Positions 1 through 9,523 of a stretch of DNA of 61,122 bases are shown piece after piece. The translations under genes were made by a program, and so were the position numbers. The notes under the pieces were generated by a model, which was given only the letters and a program-made list of their open reading frames with translations, made no database searches and was not told the DNA's origin. Source of the DNA: JALORV01 sp044225415 (GTDB lineage: Bacteria; Pseudomonadota; Gammaproteobacteria; Burkholderiales; Burkholderiaceae_F); the NCBI GenBank assembly GCA_044225415.1, contig JBGAIO010000003.1:1-61122 (forward strand), in the 5' to 3' direction. Numbering within the stretch: the first letter of the stretch is position 1; each line of letters opens with the position of its first letter.

Positions 1-1322
1 GCCGTGTCGTTGACCACCTTCAGGAACGGCACCACGCCCTGGCTCTTGCCGTTGGTGCCCTTGATGTGCGAGCCCAGCGCGCGCACCGGCGTCCAGTCGT
101 TGCCCAGCCCGCCGGCGTACTTGGCGAGCAGCGCGTTCTCCTTGATGGCCTCGTAGATGCCGTCGAGGTCGTCCGACACCGTCGACAGGTAGCACGACGA
201 CAGCTGCGAATGGCGCGTGCCGGAATTGAACAGCGTCGGCGTCGAGCTCATGAAATCGAAGGTCGACAGCACCTCGTAGAACTCGATGGCGCGCGCCTCG
301 CGGTCGATCTCGTTGAGCGCCAGGCCCATGGCCACGCGCATGAAGAAGGCCTGCGGCAGTTCGAAGCGCCGGCCCTCGTGGTGCAGGAAGTAGCGGTCGT
401 ACAGTGTCTGCAGGCCGAGGTAGTTGAACTGCAGGTCGCGCTCGGGCCGCAGCGCGGCAGCGAGCCGGCGCAGGTCGTACAGAGCCAGCTTCTCGTCGAG
501 CAGTTCGGCCTCGATGCCGTAGCGGATGAAGGTCGGGAAGTACTCGGCGTAGCGCTCGGCCATCGCGGCCTGCGTCACTTCCTCGCCCAGCACTTCGCGG
601 CGCATCGTGTGCAGCAGAAGGCGCGCCGTGACGTACGAATAGGCCGGATCCTTCTCGATCAGCGCGCGCGCCGCGAGGATCGCCGACTTGTAGACCTCTT
701 CCAGCGGCACGCCGTCATAGAGGTTCTTCACCGTCTCGGCGAGGATCGCGTCCGGCGTCACGTACTCCAGCAGTCCGCCGCAGGCGCTTTCGACCAGCGC
801 CTGGATGCGCGGCATGTCGAGCGGCACGCGGCGGCCGTCCTCGACCATCGCGAGCTGCGCTTCCGCGGCTGGCGCGGCGGCCTGGCGCGTGGCCGCACGC
901 TCCTGCGCGCGTTTCTCGCGGTACAGCACGTAGGACCGTGCCACGTCGGGCGCGCCGTCGCGCATCAGCGACAACTCGACCTGGTCCTGCACGTCTTCTA
1001 TATGGAAGGTGCCGCCGGCCGGCTGGCGGCGCAGCAGTGCGCCGACCACGCTGCCGGTCAGCTTCTCGACCTGCTCGCGGATGGCAGCCGACGCCGCGCC
1101 CTGTCCGCCGCGCACGGCGATGAACGCCTTGGTCATGGCCACGGCGATCTTCGACGGCTCGAAGGCGACGACCGCGCCGTTGCGCCGGATGATCCTGTAT
1201 TCGCTGTAGGACGTGGCCTGCACGTTGGTGACGCTGTGCCCCGCTGCGGGACCGGTCGACGTGCCCGATGGATGGCCACTCACCCCGGCTGCCGTCTGGG
1301 GTGCGGACTGCTGAAACTGCAT
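1..1322 (-). CDS. nrdA: Ribonucleoside-diphosphate reductase alpha subunit (class Ia), N-terminal part
   Basis: Catalytic large subunit of aerobic ribonucleotide reductase, which reduces ribonucleoside diphosphates to deoxyribonucleotides together with the radical-bearing NrdB. The first 440 codons are in the window and the gene runs off the left edge. An ATP-cone regulatory domain lies at about residues 45-135 (RRNGAVVAFEPSKI, then DVQDQVELSLMRDG). The conserved active-site cysteine segment STPTLFNSGT...SSCYLST sits near residue 376, followed by GGLGNDWT. The ATG at 1322 is preceded by a GGAGG Shine-Dalgarno. The first 35 or so residues are low-complexity and may be a lineage-specific extension. 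The frame is intact. An NrdR-type box lies about 220 bp upstream, which suggests control by NrdR. Confidence 0.95.
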   Translation of the reverse strand, partial: MQFQQSAPQTAAGVSGHPSGTSTGPAAGHSVTNVQATSYSEYRIIRRNGAVVAFEPSKIAVAMTKAFIAVRGGQGAASAAIREQVEKLTGSVVGALLRRQPAGGTFHIEDVQDQVELSLMRDGAPDVARSYVLYREKRAQERAATRQAAAPAAEAQLAMVEDGRRVPLDMPRIQALVESACGGLLEYVTPDAILAETVKNLYDGVPLEEVYKSAILAARALIEKDPAYSYVTARLLLHTMRREVLGEEVTQAAMAERYAEYFPTFIRYGIEAELLDEKLALYDLRRLAAALRPERDLQFNYLGLQTLYDRYFLHHEGRRFELPQAFFMRVAMGLALNEIDREARAIEFYEVLSTFDFMSSTPTLFNSGTRHSQLSSCYLSTVSDDLDGIYEAIKENALLAKYAGGLGNDWTPVRALGSHIKGTNGKSQGVVPFLKVVNDT

Positions 1323-1724
1323 CTTGCCTCCGGTATCTACTTGCTGCGCCAGGGACAGGTCAGCGGAGACAGCGCCCCCGCGCTGCCACCACAAGCTGTA
1401 GTCCCCCGGCCGCTCACTTCGCTCGCCACGCCGCCGCGTTCCGACCCTGGTCGTGCAACACGGGACCCCGCTTTCCGCCGCTTTCCAGCTGATGTCGACC
1501 GGTGACCGCGCGCGACGACGACTTCCGGTCGCTTCGAGCAACCACAATATCTTGTGGCCACACGTCCCGCGGGTACCAGTCTTTGTATGCACGCATCATA
1601 GGCAAAGAAATCGTGGAGTTCAACTGGCGTCGATGACGCGGTGCAAGCAACGCGCGGCGCAGCGGCACCGGACCGCGTGCGGCGGCACTGCAGGCTGGGT
1701 CGGCGGCGCAACGCCGCGAGCGGG
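1323..1724. other. Noncoding upstream region of nrdA
   Basis: About 400 bp between the ampD stop and the nrdA start, with no convincing gene. It contains the NrdR-type box at 1542-1557 and the ribosome binding site just before 1322. Short open frames here lack family-like sequence. It most likely holds the nrdA promoter and a long 5' leader. Confidence 0.6.
1542..1557. promoter_or_regulatory. NrdR box (putative)
   Basis: The 16-mer CCACAATATCTTGTGG is a near-perfect dyad and closely resembles the NrdR box consensus (ACACWATATWTWGTGT type). NrdR is a zinc-finger/ATP-cone repressor of ribonucleotide reductase genes, and the site lies in the upstream region of nrdA. NrdR normally binds two boxes about three helical turns apart. 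A weak partner, GTACCAGTCTTTGTAT, lies at 1573-1588, exactly 31 bp away, sharing only the outer AC..TTGT elements. Confidence 0.7.
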
Positions 1725-2339
1725 TCAGTCGCGTGCGATGCGCACGCGCGCCGGCAGCGCGAGCCGCTGCCATTCGAAGAACGGGCCGGGATCGGTCTTG
1801 CGGCCGGGCGCGATGTCGGAATGCCCGGCGATCGCCTCGAGCGGAAACGCCGCCGCCAGCGCGGCGAGCAATCGATTCAGCGTCGCGTACTGCGCCGCTG
1901 TGTAGGGCTCGAAGTCGCTGCCCTCGAGCTCGATGCCGATCGACCAGTCGTTGCAGCCGGTGCGCCCACGGAACGACGACGCACCCGCATGCCAGGCGCG
2001 GTCGAGGCACGACACGAACTGCGTGGCGACCCCGGCGCGGTCGACGACGAAGTGCGACGAGACCCGCACGCCGCTCAACCGGTCGATGAAGGGATCGTCA
2101 CCCGTCGCGAGCGCATTGGTGAACAGACGCTCGACCTGGCCGCCGCCGTAGACACCCGGCGGCAGGCTGATGTTGTGGACCACGACCAGCGTGATCTGCG
2201 CGCCCGGCGGACGCGCATCGAAGTTCGGCGAGGCCCGGCGGCGCAGCGGCGACGTCCAGCCGTCGGGGGCGACATGGAGCGTGCCAGCGGATGCCTCAGC
2301 CGGCGGCGCGTCCCTGCGCGCCGCCCGATCGCCGCTCAC
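1725..2339 (-). CDS. ampD: 1,6-anhydro-N-acetylmuramyl-L-alanine amidase AmpD
   Basis: Cytoplasmic zinc amidase of peptidoglycan recycling; it removes the stem peptide from anhydro-MurNAc-peptides. Visible features are SPNFDARPPG, the first zinc ligand in VVHNIS (about H55), and the C-terminal GHSDIAPGRKTDPGPF carrying the other ligands (about H173 and D183). At 204 residues it is slightly longer than E. coli AmpD. I chose the GTG at 2339 because it overlaps the pilR stop as GTGA, implying translational coupling, and because no start lies closer to the conserved domain. Confidence 0.93.
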   Translation of the reverse strand: MSGDRAARRDAPPAEASAGTLHVAPDGWTSPLRRRASPNFDARPPGAQITLVVVHNISLPPGVYGGGQVERLFTNALATGDDPFIDRLSGVRVSSHFVVDRAGVATQFVSCLDRAWHAGASSFRGRTGCNDWSIGIELEGSDFEPYTAAQYATLNRLLAALAAAFPLEAIAGHSDIAPGRKTDPGPFFEWQRLALPARVRIARD

Positions 2340-3816
2340 TTGATGTCCAGCCGCTGCATCCGGTAGCGCAGCTGCCGGAACGTGATGCCGAGCAGCTGCG
2401 CCGCGGCGGTGCGGTTGTAGCGCGTCGAGCCAGCGCGGCGCGGATGGCGTTGCGTTCCTGCTCGTCGAGGAAGGCGGGCAGCGAACTCGGCACGCCTTCG
2501 ACCATGTCGTAGGTCGCCTCGCCCGCCGCCGACGCGGCGGCCGCGGCGGCTTCGTCGGCAGCATCGTCGACGGCCTGCGGCTCGGCATCGATCGGCAGGT
2601 CGACGTCAGGCCCGGGCAGCAGCAGGTCGTCGGCCATCAGCACGTCATCGCCGGCCAGCGCGACCGCGCGCTCGAGCACATTTTCGAGTTCGCGCACGTT
2701 GCCGGGGAAGCGATGCCGCTGCAGCGCGGCCAGGGCTGCCGGCGACAGTCGCGTCGCGGGTCCGCCGGTGCGCTCGGCAATGCGCGCGAGGATGGCGCTG
2801 GCCAGCAGCTCGACGTCGTCGAGTCGCTCGCGCAGCGGCGGCACGCGCAGTTCGATGACGTTGAGCCGGTAATACAGGTCCTGCCGGAAGCGCCCGCTCG
2901 CCACCAGCGCGCCCAGGTCCTGGTGCGTGGCGCTGACCAGACGCACGTCGACCGTTTCCTCGTTCGGCGAGCCGATCCTGCGCACGCGCCGTTCCTGGAT
3001 CGCGCGCAGCAGCTTCACCTGCATCGCGAGCGGCAGGTCGGCCACCTCGTCGAGGAACAGCGTGCAGGTGCCGCCGGCGGCCGCCTGAAAGAACCCTTCT
3101 CGATCGCGGTCTGCACCGGTGAACGCACCCTTGCGGAAGCCGAAGAACTCGGCCTCCATCAGCGTCTCGGGAATCGCGCCGCAGTTGACCGCGACGAAGG
3201 GCTGCGCGCGCCGCGCCGAGAGCTCGTGGATCGCACGCGCAGCGAGCTCCTTGCCGCTGCCGGACTCGCCGCAGATCGCCACCGGCGCCATGCTGCGCGC
3301 GAGCCGCACGATCAGGTTGCGCATCTGCTGCATCGCCGGCGTCGTGCCGACCAGCCGCACGAGCGCCGGCTCCTCGTCCGCAGCGACGCCCGCACCGTTG
3401 CCGCCATTGACGTCGCGCACCACCGACCGGACCAGGTGGCGAAGCTGCTCCAGGTCGACGGGCTTGGTCAGGTAGTCGAACGCGCCGGCCTTCAGTGCGG
3501 CGACCGCATTCTCGGCGCTGCCGTAGGCCGTGATGACCGCGATCGGCGGCCCCGCGCCCTGCCCGACTTCGCGCACCAGTTCGAGCCCCGTGCCGTCGGG
3601 CAATCGCATGTCGGTCAGGCACAGCGCGTAGCGCTGCTTCGCCAGCAGCGCGCGGGCGCCCGCCACCGAATCGGCCGCGTCGACGTCGAGGCCGAGCCGC
3701 ACCAGCGTCAGCGACAGCAGTTCGCGCAGGTCGGCCTCGTCGTCGACGATCAGCACGGCCGGCGAACGCCGGGCCGGCGCTGCGCGGGCATCGCCGATGG
3801 ACTGGAGATCGCTCAT
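2336..3816 (-). CDS. pilR: Type IV pilus response regulator PilR (sigma-54 activator), frameshifted near the 3' end
   Basis: NtrC-family activator paired with PilS; PilR normally drives sigma-54 transcription of the major pilin. Order: receiver domain (LIVDDEAD, phospho-acceptor D69 in LTDMRLPDG, K in YLTKPVD), AAA+ domain with Walker A GESGSGKE and the sigma-54 contact motif GAFTGA, then a Fis-type helix-turn-helix. Near 2425 the frame breaks after ERNAIRAALA. In the adjacent frame the expected end continues as TRYNRTAAAQLLGITFRQLR...RLDIK followed by TGA at 2336. The length of 1481 nt fits one lost base, probably an assembly error. The ATG at 3816 follows pilS by 23 bp. Confidence 0.9.
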
Positions 3817-3839
3817 CGATGAATCACGGGTCGGGGCAT

Positions 3840-5523
3840 TCAGCGGATCGGAATCGTATCCAGAAAGCCGTGCAGACTGGCATCGGCGCGCGCACCGAGG
3901 CCGAAGCGCAGCAGGAAGCCGTCGCGCGTCGCGCCGTCCAGCTCGCGGCGCGATGCGTAGGTGAGTTCGGCGCGATTGGTCACGCAGAACTCGCGCGCCA
4001 GGTACAGGCCGAGCCCCGTGCCCTGGTTGCGCGTCGTGTAGAACGGCTCGAAGAGCGCCGTGCGCGCCTCGAAGGGCACGCCGGGTCCGTCGTCCAGCAC
4101 CCAGAGCTGCGGCCGTTCTCCGTCGGGCGCGGGCTCGACCACCACGCATACGCTGCCGGGCCGCCCGGTCGCATAACGCAGCGCGTTGTCGACCAGGTTG
4201 TAGAGCACCTGCCGCAGATGCGACTGCTCGAACTTGACGCGCTGGTCCGGCGTGATCTGTGCCGAAATGGTCGACGCCGCCAGCCCGCGGTCGCGCGAGA
4301 ACTCGTCGAGGAACTCGCGCACGAATTCGCCGAGGCCGATCTCGTCGCCCAGCGGCGGCTCGCGACGCGCGACGCGCAGCACGTCTTCCACCAGCCGGTT
4401 CAGCCGCTGCGTGTTTTCGCGGACGATCGCCGCCAGCCGCTTCAGCACCGGATCGCGTGCGTCCTCGTTGAGCAGCTGGCCCGCGTTGCTGATCGCCGCG
4501 AGCGGATTGCGGATCTCGTGCGCGATCGACGCGGTGAGCCGGCCCATCGCGGCCAGTTTCAGCTGCTGCGCGCGGTCTTCGACGTCGCGCACGTCCTCGA
4601 TGAAGATGACAAACTCGCCGGAGGACGGCGACGCGGGCCGCGCGAAGCGCGCGCGCAGCCGCGCCTCGGAGGTCAGCGGGGCGCCGCTTTCCGCGGTGGG
4701 CACGATGGTGTTGGACCACAGCCCTTCGCTGCGTCCGCCTTCGCTCCACACAGTGAAGGCGGCAGCGAGCTCGGCGGCGGCCGGGATGTCGGCGAGGCGT
4801 TCGCCGGTCATCTGCGCGGCCGAATCGAGGCCGACCATCGAGCGCGCCGCGCGATTGTTGGCGCGCACGCGCCCGGCCTTGTCGACCACGATCACGCCTT
4901 CGTCCATCTGCGCGATCACCAGCCGGTTGATCGCCAGCTGGTTCTGCAGGTCGCGGCCGCGGCTGCGCGCAAGCTTCTCCTGGCTGGCGAGACGCGCCGA
5001 CAGTGCGCGCAGCAGCGCGGACACCGCGAACAGCGCCGCGCCGAAGATGCCCGCCTGGAACAGCATCGAATCGCCATCGTGCGCGAAGGTGCGCAGCGCC
5101 GCGTCGGTGAGCAGCGCGATCACCGCCACGGAGCACACGAAGAACACCTGCAACGGCGGCAGCAGCAGCGACGCACCGGCCAGCGGCAGCAGGTACAGGA
5201 TCACCCAGCCCGAGGCCGCGCACCAGCGCGGTGACGGCCGCCAGATCGAGCGCGAGCTGGCCGAACACCTGCGGCATGAAGTGGCGATGCACGTACAGCG
5301 CGAGCACGGCAAACAGCGCCGCCGCGCCGAAGTACACGAGCGCCATCAGCACGCTGCCCTGCAGGCCGCCGCTCACCCCCGGCGGCTTGATGCCGAGAGC
5401 CGCGGCACCCAGCACCAGCGCGCTGGCCACGAAGACGCGCGTGGTCGCGAAATACTCGAGCGTGCGCCAGGGCGCCTCTTCGTGGCCCTCGATCGACCGG
5501 TCGTGGACGGGCGCCTCTTCCAC
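3840..5523 (-). CDS. pilS: Type IV pilus sensor histidine kinase PilS, frameshifted in the membrane region
   Basis: Membrane sensor kinase for PilR. The N-terminal half has several hydrophobic helices (FVASALVLGAAALGI, LMALVYFGAAALFAVLALYV, WVILYLLPLAGASLLL, then further segments), followed by a PAS-like region, the H-box SIAHEIRNPLAAISNA, an N-box NLVDNALRYA, and G-boxes LDDGPGVPF and GTGLGLYLA. Near 5210 the frame changes between TALVRG and SGWVILYL, so the protein is split into two frames. The start is uncertain: the GTG at 5523 is the best visible, 24 bp after the upstream gene. An operon with pilR and ampD is likely. Confidence 0.85.
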
Positions 5524-5546
5524 AGGGGACTCGGCGGCGGAAACGG

Positions 5547-5774
5547 TCAGGCCGCCGGTCCGCGGCGACGGTGATCTTCGCAGCAGTAGAAGCGCTCGCC
5601 CATCGGCAACGCCTCCTGCCGCGGCAGGTGCAGGCCGCAGTGCGCGCAGCCCACCATCGCCTGCGGCGCATCGACGCGCGGCGCGGCGCCGCCGCGCGGC
5701 GCGGAGCGGCGCGCCCACGTCCATGCGACGTAGGCCGCGACCGCCAGCAACACGAAGAACAGGATGCGTCCCAT
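5547..5774 (-). CDS. Small PP0621-family membrane protein
   Basis: 75-residue protein with one N-terminal transmembrane helix (ILFFVLLAVAAYVAWTW), an arginine/alanine-rich linker, and a C-terminal cysteine-containing module (MVGCAHCGLHLP, then FYCCEDHR) that looks like a small zinc-binding knuckle. Proteins of this type lie immediately upstream of pilS in many betaproteobacteria; their function is unknown to me. The ATG at 5774 places the hydrophobic helix at the extreme N-terminus. A start further upstream at 5816 would add 14 polar residues and is less likely. Confidence 0.8.
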   Translation of the reverse strand: MGRILFFVLLAVAAYVAWTWARRSAPRGGAAPRVDAPQAMVGCAHCGLHLPRQEALPMGERFYCCEDHRRRGPAA

Positions 5775-5841
5775 GGTCTGCGTCCGGATGGTGTTCCGAA
5801 GTCCGTCGTTCAGCACAGACGGCGCCGCCGGCTGCGCAAGC

Positions 5842-6685
5842 TTACGTGCGGCCCAGCAGCACTTCGAGCACGAAGCGGCTGCCGACGTAGGCGAGCATCA
5901 GCATGACGAAGCCGATCAACGTCCAGCGCAGCGCGGTGCGGCCCCGCCAGCCGAAGAACATGCGACCGACCAGCAGCCCACCGAAAACGACCCACGCCGC
6001 GATGGTGAACACGGACTTGTGGTCGAAGCGTAGCGGACGGCCGAACACCTGTTCGGTGAAAAAGCCCCCGGTGATCAGGGTCGCCGTGAGCAACAGGAAG
6101 CCTGTGAAGATCAGCCGGAACAGCACCCGCTCCATGGCCAGCAGCGGCGGCAGGCGGTCGAGGAAGCGGCCAAGGCCGGTCTGCGCCGCCTCGCCGTGGA
6201 TGTCGCCATGCAGCCGCCGGTCCATCGTCGCCATCAGCAGCGCCTGCAGCGCCGCGATGGTGAGCAGGCTGTACGCGAGGATCGCCATGGCCAGGTGCAG
6301 CCGGAACAGGATCGACGCGGTGGCCGGCCCGATGATGGTGCCCGGGAACAGCAGCGGCAGGCCGGAACAGAGCGCGCCAGCGGCAGGATCATCAGCAGCA
6401 GGCCGCGCGACGACGAGAAATAGCCCTCGGTCCAGACGATCAGCACCATCAGCCACAGCGTGGCCGACAGTGCATGCGCGAATCCGAAATGGAACTGCTC
6501 CGGGCCGGCGATCACGTGCCAGAGCAGCACGGCGTGCAGCGCAAAGGCCAGGGCCAGGGCCGCGGCGGGCCACGCGGGACCGCGCCGCGCGGGCTCGACA
6601 GCGAACCCCATTCGCGCCAGGCGACGATGAGGTAGAGCGCGGCGATGGCGCCGTACAATATGAGCCATTCGGCGCGCAGGAGCAT
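5842..6685 (-). CDS. CcsA/YpjD-type cytochrome c assembly membrane protein, frameshifted twice
   Basis: Multi-pass inner-membrane protein of the CcmC/CcsA/ResC-like cytochrome c assembly family; the E. coli YpjD-type sits beside ffh in many proteobacteria. The C-terminal 180 residues are intact (IIGPATASILFRLHLAMAIL, FTGFLLLTATLITGGFF, FTIAAWVVFGGLLVGRMFFGWRGRTALRW). The N-terminus is spread over two other frames: MLLRAEWLILYGAIAALYLI, then PAAALALAFALHAVLLWHV up to LLLMILPLA. Breaks lie near 6590 and 6372, and 844 nt fits two missing bases. It is divergent from ffh. The precise role (haem handling or otherwise) is not shown by the sequence. Confidence 0.8.
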
Positions 6686-6752
6686 CCGGAATTTATACCA
6701 CGCGCCCTCGCCGCTTTCTCCTCGTTTTCCGCGGCTTTCCTCTCTTGTACTG

Positions 6753-8138
6753 ATGCTGGATCAACTGACCACCAAACTCGCGCGGGTCGTCAAGACCATG
6801 CGCGGCCAGGCTCGCCTGACCGACCAGAACATGGCCGACATGCTGCGCGAAGTGCGCGTGGCGTTGCTCGAGGCCGATGTCGCGCTGCCGGTGGTGCGCG
6901 ACTTCGTCGCGCGCATCAAGACCGAGGCGCAGGGCGAGGAGGTGGTGGGCAGCCTGACCCCCGGGCAGGCGCTGGTCGGCATCGTGCAGCGCGAGCTCAC
7001 TGCGCTGATCGGCGGCGACCTGCCGGCGGAACAGACCGAACTCAACCTGGCCACGCAGCCGCCGGCGGTGATCCTGCTCGCCGGCCTGCAGGGCGCGGGC
7101 AAGACCACCACCGCGGGCAAGCTGGCGAAGTGGCTGCACGCGGAGCGTCGCAAGAAGGTGCTGCTGGTATCGACCGACGTGTATCGCCCGGCGGCCATCG
7201 AACAGCTGCGCACGGTCGCAGGGCAGGCCGACGCGCAGTTCTTCCCGTCGACCACGGGCGAAGCACCACTCGCCATCGCGGAACGCGCGCTCGACCATGC
7301 GAAGCGGCAGTTCTTCGACGTGCTGATCGTCGACACCGCGGGCCGGCTCGCCATCGACGAAGCGATGATGCAGGAGGTGACGGCCCTCGAGCAGCACCTG
7401 TCGCCGATCGAAACGCTGTTCGTCGTCGACGCGATGCTCGGACAGGATGCGGTCAATACGGCCAAGGCCTTTGCCGATCGTCTGCCGCTCACCGGCGTGA
7501 TCCTCACCAAGCTCGACGGCGATTCACGCGGGGGCGCGGCGCTGTCGGTCCGGCAGGTGACGGGCCGGCCGATCAAGTTCGTCGGCGTCGGCGAAAAGCT
7601 CACGGGCTTCGAACGCTTCAACCCCGCCGGCATGGCGAGCCGCATCCTCGGCATGGGCGACATCGTCGCGCTGGTCGAGGACGTGAAGAAGGCCGTCGAC
7701 GTCGAAAGCGCGCAGAAGCTCGCGAAGCGCATGCAGTCGGGCGAGCGCTTCGACCTGAACGATTTCCGCGAGCAGGTCGGCCAGATGCGCAAGATGGGCG
7801 GGCTCTCATCGATGCTCGACAAGCTGCCGGCGCAGTTCGCGCAGGCGGCGAGCCAGGTGAATGCAGCCGACACGGAGAAGCAGATACGGCGTCTCGAAGG
7901 AATCATCTCGTCGATGACGCCGGCCGAGCGCAGCAAACCCGATCTCATCAAGGCGTCGCGCAAGCGCCGCATCGCCACGGGCGCGGGCGTACCCGTGCAG
8001 GAAGTGAACCGCCTGCTCAATCAGTTCGAGCAGATGCAGGCGATGATGAAGCAGATGAAGAAGGGCGGGCTTGCGAAGATGATGCGGGCGATGGGTGGGC
8101 TCGGAATGAAGGGCCTGCCCGGCATGCCCCGGCGGTAG
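6753..8138 (+). CDS. ffh: Signal recognition particle protein Ffh
   Basis: SRP54-type GTPase that binds 4.5S RNA and signal sequences and docks with FtsY for co-translational membrane targeting. 461 residues, normal length. N domain at about 1-85; G domain with GLQGAGKTTTAGKLAKWL (G1), DVYRPAAIEQL, DTAGRL (G3) and TKLDGDSRGG (G4); methionine-rich M domain at the end (QMQAMMKQMKKGGLAKMMRAMGG, in two stretches). The ATG at 6753 gives the usual MLDQLTTKLARV start. Transcribed divergently from the CcsA-like gene across a 67-bp gap. Confidence 0.98.
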   Translation: MLDQLTTKLARVVKTMRGQARLTDQNMADMLREVRVALLEADVALPVVRDFVARIKTEAQGEEVVGSLTPGQALVGIVQRELTALIGGDLPAEQTELNLATQPPAVILLAGLQGAGKTTTAGKLAKWLHAERRKKVLLVSTDVYRPAAIEQLRTVAGQADAQFFPSTTGEAPLAIAERALDHAKRQFFDVLIVDTAGRLAIDEAMMQEVTALEQHLSPIETLFVVDAMLGQDAVNTAKAFADRLPLTGVILTKLDGDSRGGAALSVRQVTGRPIKFVGVGEKLTGFERFNPAGMASRILGMGDIVALVEDVKKAVDVESAQKLAKRMQSGERFDLNDFREQVGQMRKMGGLSSMLDKLPAQFAQAASQVNAADTEKQIRRLEGIISSMTPAERSKPDLIKASRKRRIATGAGVPVQEVNRLLNQFEQMQAMMKQMKKGGLAKMMRAMGGLGMKGLPGMPRR

Positions 8139-8160
8139 AAGAGCAGGCCTACCCGTGCGC

Positions 8161-8259
8161 CGTCGCCCCGGCGAAGGCCGGGGCCCAATTTGCTGCTTGC
8201 CTTGTCATCCCGCGAAAGCGACTCGCAGGAGCATGTCATCCCCGCGAAAGCGGGGATCC
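8161..8259. repeat. REP-like palindromic elements after ffh
   Basis: Two or three short palindromes of one family: CGTCGCCCCGGCGAAGGCCG plus GGGCCCAATTT at 8161-8191, a degenerate half at 8203-8226, and GTCATCCCCGCGAAAGCGGG plus GATCC at 8235-8259. The same family occurs at 30049 and 31959-32031. They form GC-rich hairpins and may act as the ffh transcription end. No associated transposase gene is in the window. Confidence 0.75.
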
Positions 8260-8282
8260 TTTTCGTGGCAGTCGGTGTGGCA

Positions 8283-8814
8283 TCGCGGCCGCGGCGTGTG
8301 GCGGGCCGGCGCTCGGCAAGGGCAAGCGGCCCGGCGGGCCCGCTGCAGTGCTCGAATTGGCGGCCGCTGCTGCAGACTCTGCGCGGGTGGAGGTCAGCGC
8401 CAATGGATGCACCTCAGCCGCTTGGTCCGCAGCCTCGCGGAAACCCCGCCAATTCTCCGCGCTTCGCTCGCTTGCCCCCATTGCCTCGCACCGGCCCGCC
8501 ACACACACGCGGTCGAGGCATCACAGCGTTCACAGAGAAAGCAAACCACCGAGCGTGTTGAAGACTTTCCCTCGCACACCTCGCGCTGCTGGACCGCGGG
8601 TGGTGGGCGGGTGCGCTCATTTCGGCAAGCGAGCGCGCGCAGGATCGGCGGGGTTTCCGCGAGAATGCGGACCAAGCGGCTGAGATGTGACCACACGTAC
8701 AAGTCTCCGCCCGCGCAGAGTCTGCAGCAGCGGCCGCCGAGCCGAGCACTGCAGCGTGCCCGCCGGGCCGCTTGTCGTTGAGCGCACCCGGCCCACCACC
8801 CGGCACGGCCGCGA
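8283..8814. repeat. Large quasi-palindrome (two inverted repeat arms of about 230 bp)
   Basis: The left arm (about 8283-8514) recurs as its reverse complement in the right arm (about 8592-8814). Shared blocks, read on the left-arm strand: CAAGCGGCCCGGCGGGC, CGCTGCAGTGCTCG, GGCGGCCGCTGCTGCAGACT followed by CTGCGCGGG, CAGCCGCTTGGTCCGCA, CTCGCGGAAACCCCGCC and CTCGCTTGCC. Paired blocks share nearly the same centre (about 8549-8553), so few net indels separate the arms. About 75 bp at the centre is unpaired. Similarity is at nucleotide level in every frame, so the open frames here are not real genes. It fills the gap between ffh and the transglycosylase. Confidence 0.85.
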
Positions 8815-8835
8815 CAACACCTGAACGCGGTCTTT

Positions 8836-9523
8836 CTAAACTCGCGGCACAACGCTTGATCTTGCGTCTTCCGGTCGCGCCTTGTCGCTGACTTTGTATT
8901 CCCACTTGCCATGCCACGCCGCAAGCACCGCGTTCGGATATTGCGGGCGGCCGCGGCTGCCGTTGTAGCGGCCGAGCGCCATGTAGAGGTTGCCGTTTTC
9001 GATGTCGAGGTAGTGGCGCAGGATGACGACGCCGTAGCGCAGGTTCGATCGCATCTCGAACAGGCGCCGCGACTCGCCGTCGCCGATCAGCCGCGTCCAG
9101 AACGGCATCACCTGCATGTAGCCGCGCGCGCCGGCGATGGACACGGCGTACTTGCGGAAGTTGCTCTCGACCTGGATCAGGCCGAGCACGAGCTGGCGGT
9201 CGAGGCCGGCGCGCGTGACTTCGTAGTCGAGCGTCTTCGAAATCGACGCGGGCGTTGTAGTCGGGGATGCGGGTGTGCAGGCGCTCCGACATCTCGGTGA
9301 GCCAGGCGACGAAGGCCATGCGTTCGTCGACGTTCGCGAAGTTGCGCTGGGGCGGCCGGGTGTCGGAGATCTGGCCGGCGAGAGCGAGTTGCACGGCGTC
9401 GGCGAGCGGCTCGTACTGCTGCGCGCCGGCGTGCGCCATGCGCGGTGCGAGGAAGGGCGCGCAGCCCAACGCCGCCGCGCCGATGACGAGCCGGCGTCGC
9501 GCAGGCGAAGTCGCGGGGTTCAC
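8836..9523 (-). CDS. Exported lytic transglycosylase (SLT domain), frameshifted
   Basis: Periplasmic peptidoglycan-cleaving enzyme. The N-terminus has a basic RRR stretch and a hydrophobic signal segment (LVIGAAALGCAPFLA, then MAHA). The SLT catalytic core reads LGLIQVESNFRKYAVS with the catalytic glutamate in VESNF, then GYMQVMPFW and YMALGRYNGS. Near 9245 the frame changes between RIPDYNAR and SKTLDYEVTRAGLDRQLV, so two frames must be joined. The GTG at 9523 overlaps the proS stop as GTGA, and proS and this gene are neighbours in many betaproteobacteria. The short C-terminal tail after YKVSDKA is not diagnostic. Confidence 0.87.

Noticed and set aside
2296..5724. A single fused PilS-PilR protein
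   Set aside because: The long continuous frame only results from two indels. A proper PilS stop at 3840 and a PilR ATG at 3816 are visible, and each protein has the full family layout once frames are joined.
8394..8924. Open frames on both strands within the quasi-palindrome
   Set aside because: Left and right arms give similar peptides in every frame, showing nucleotide-level symmetry, not protein conservation. No start with a ribosome binding site and no family match.
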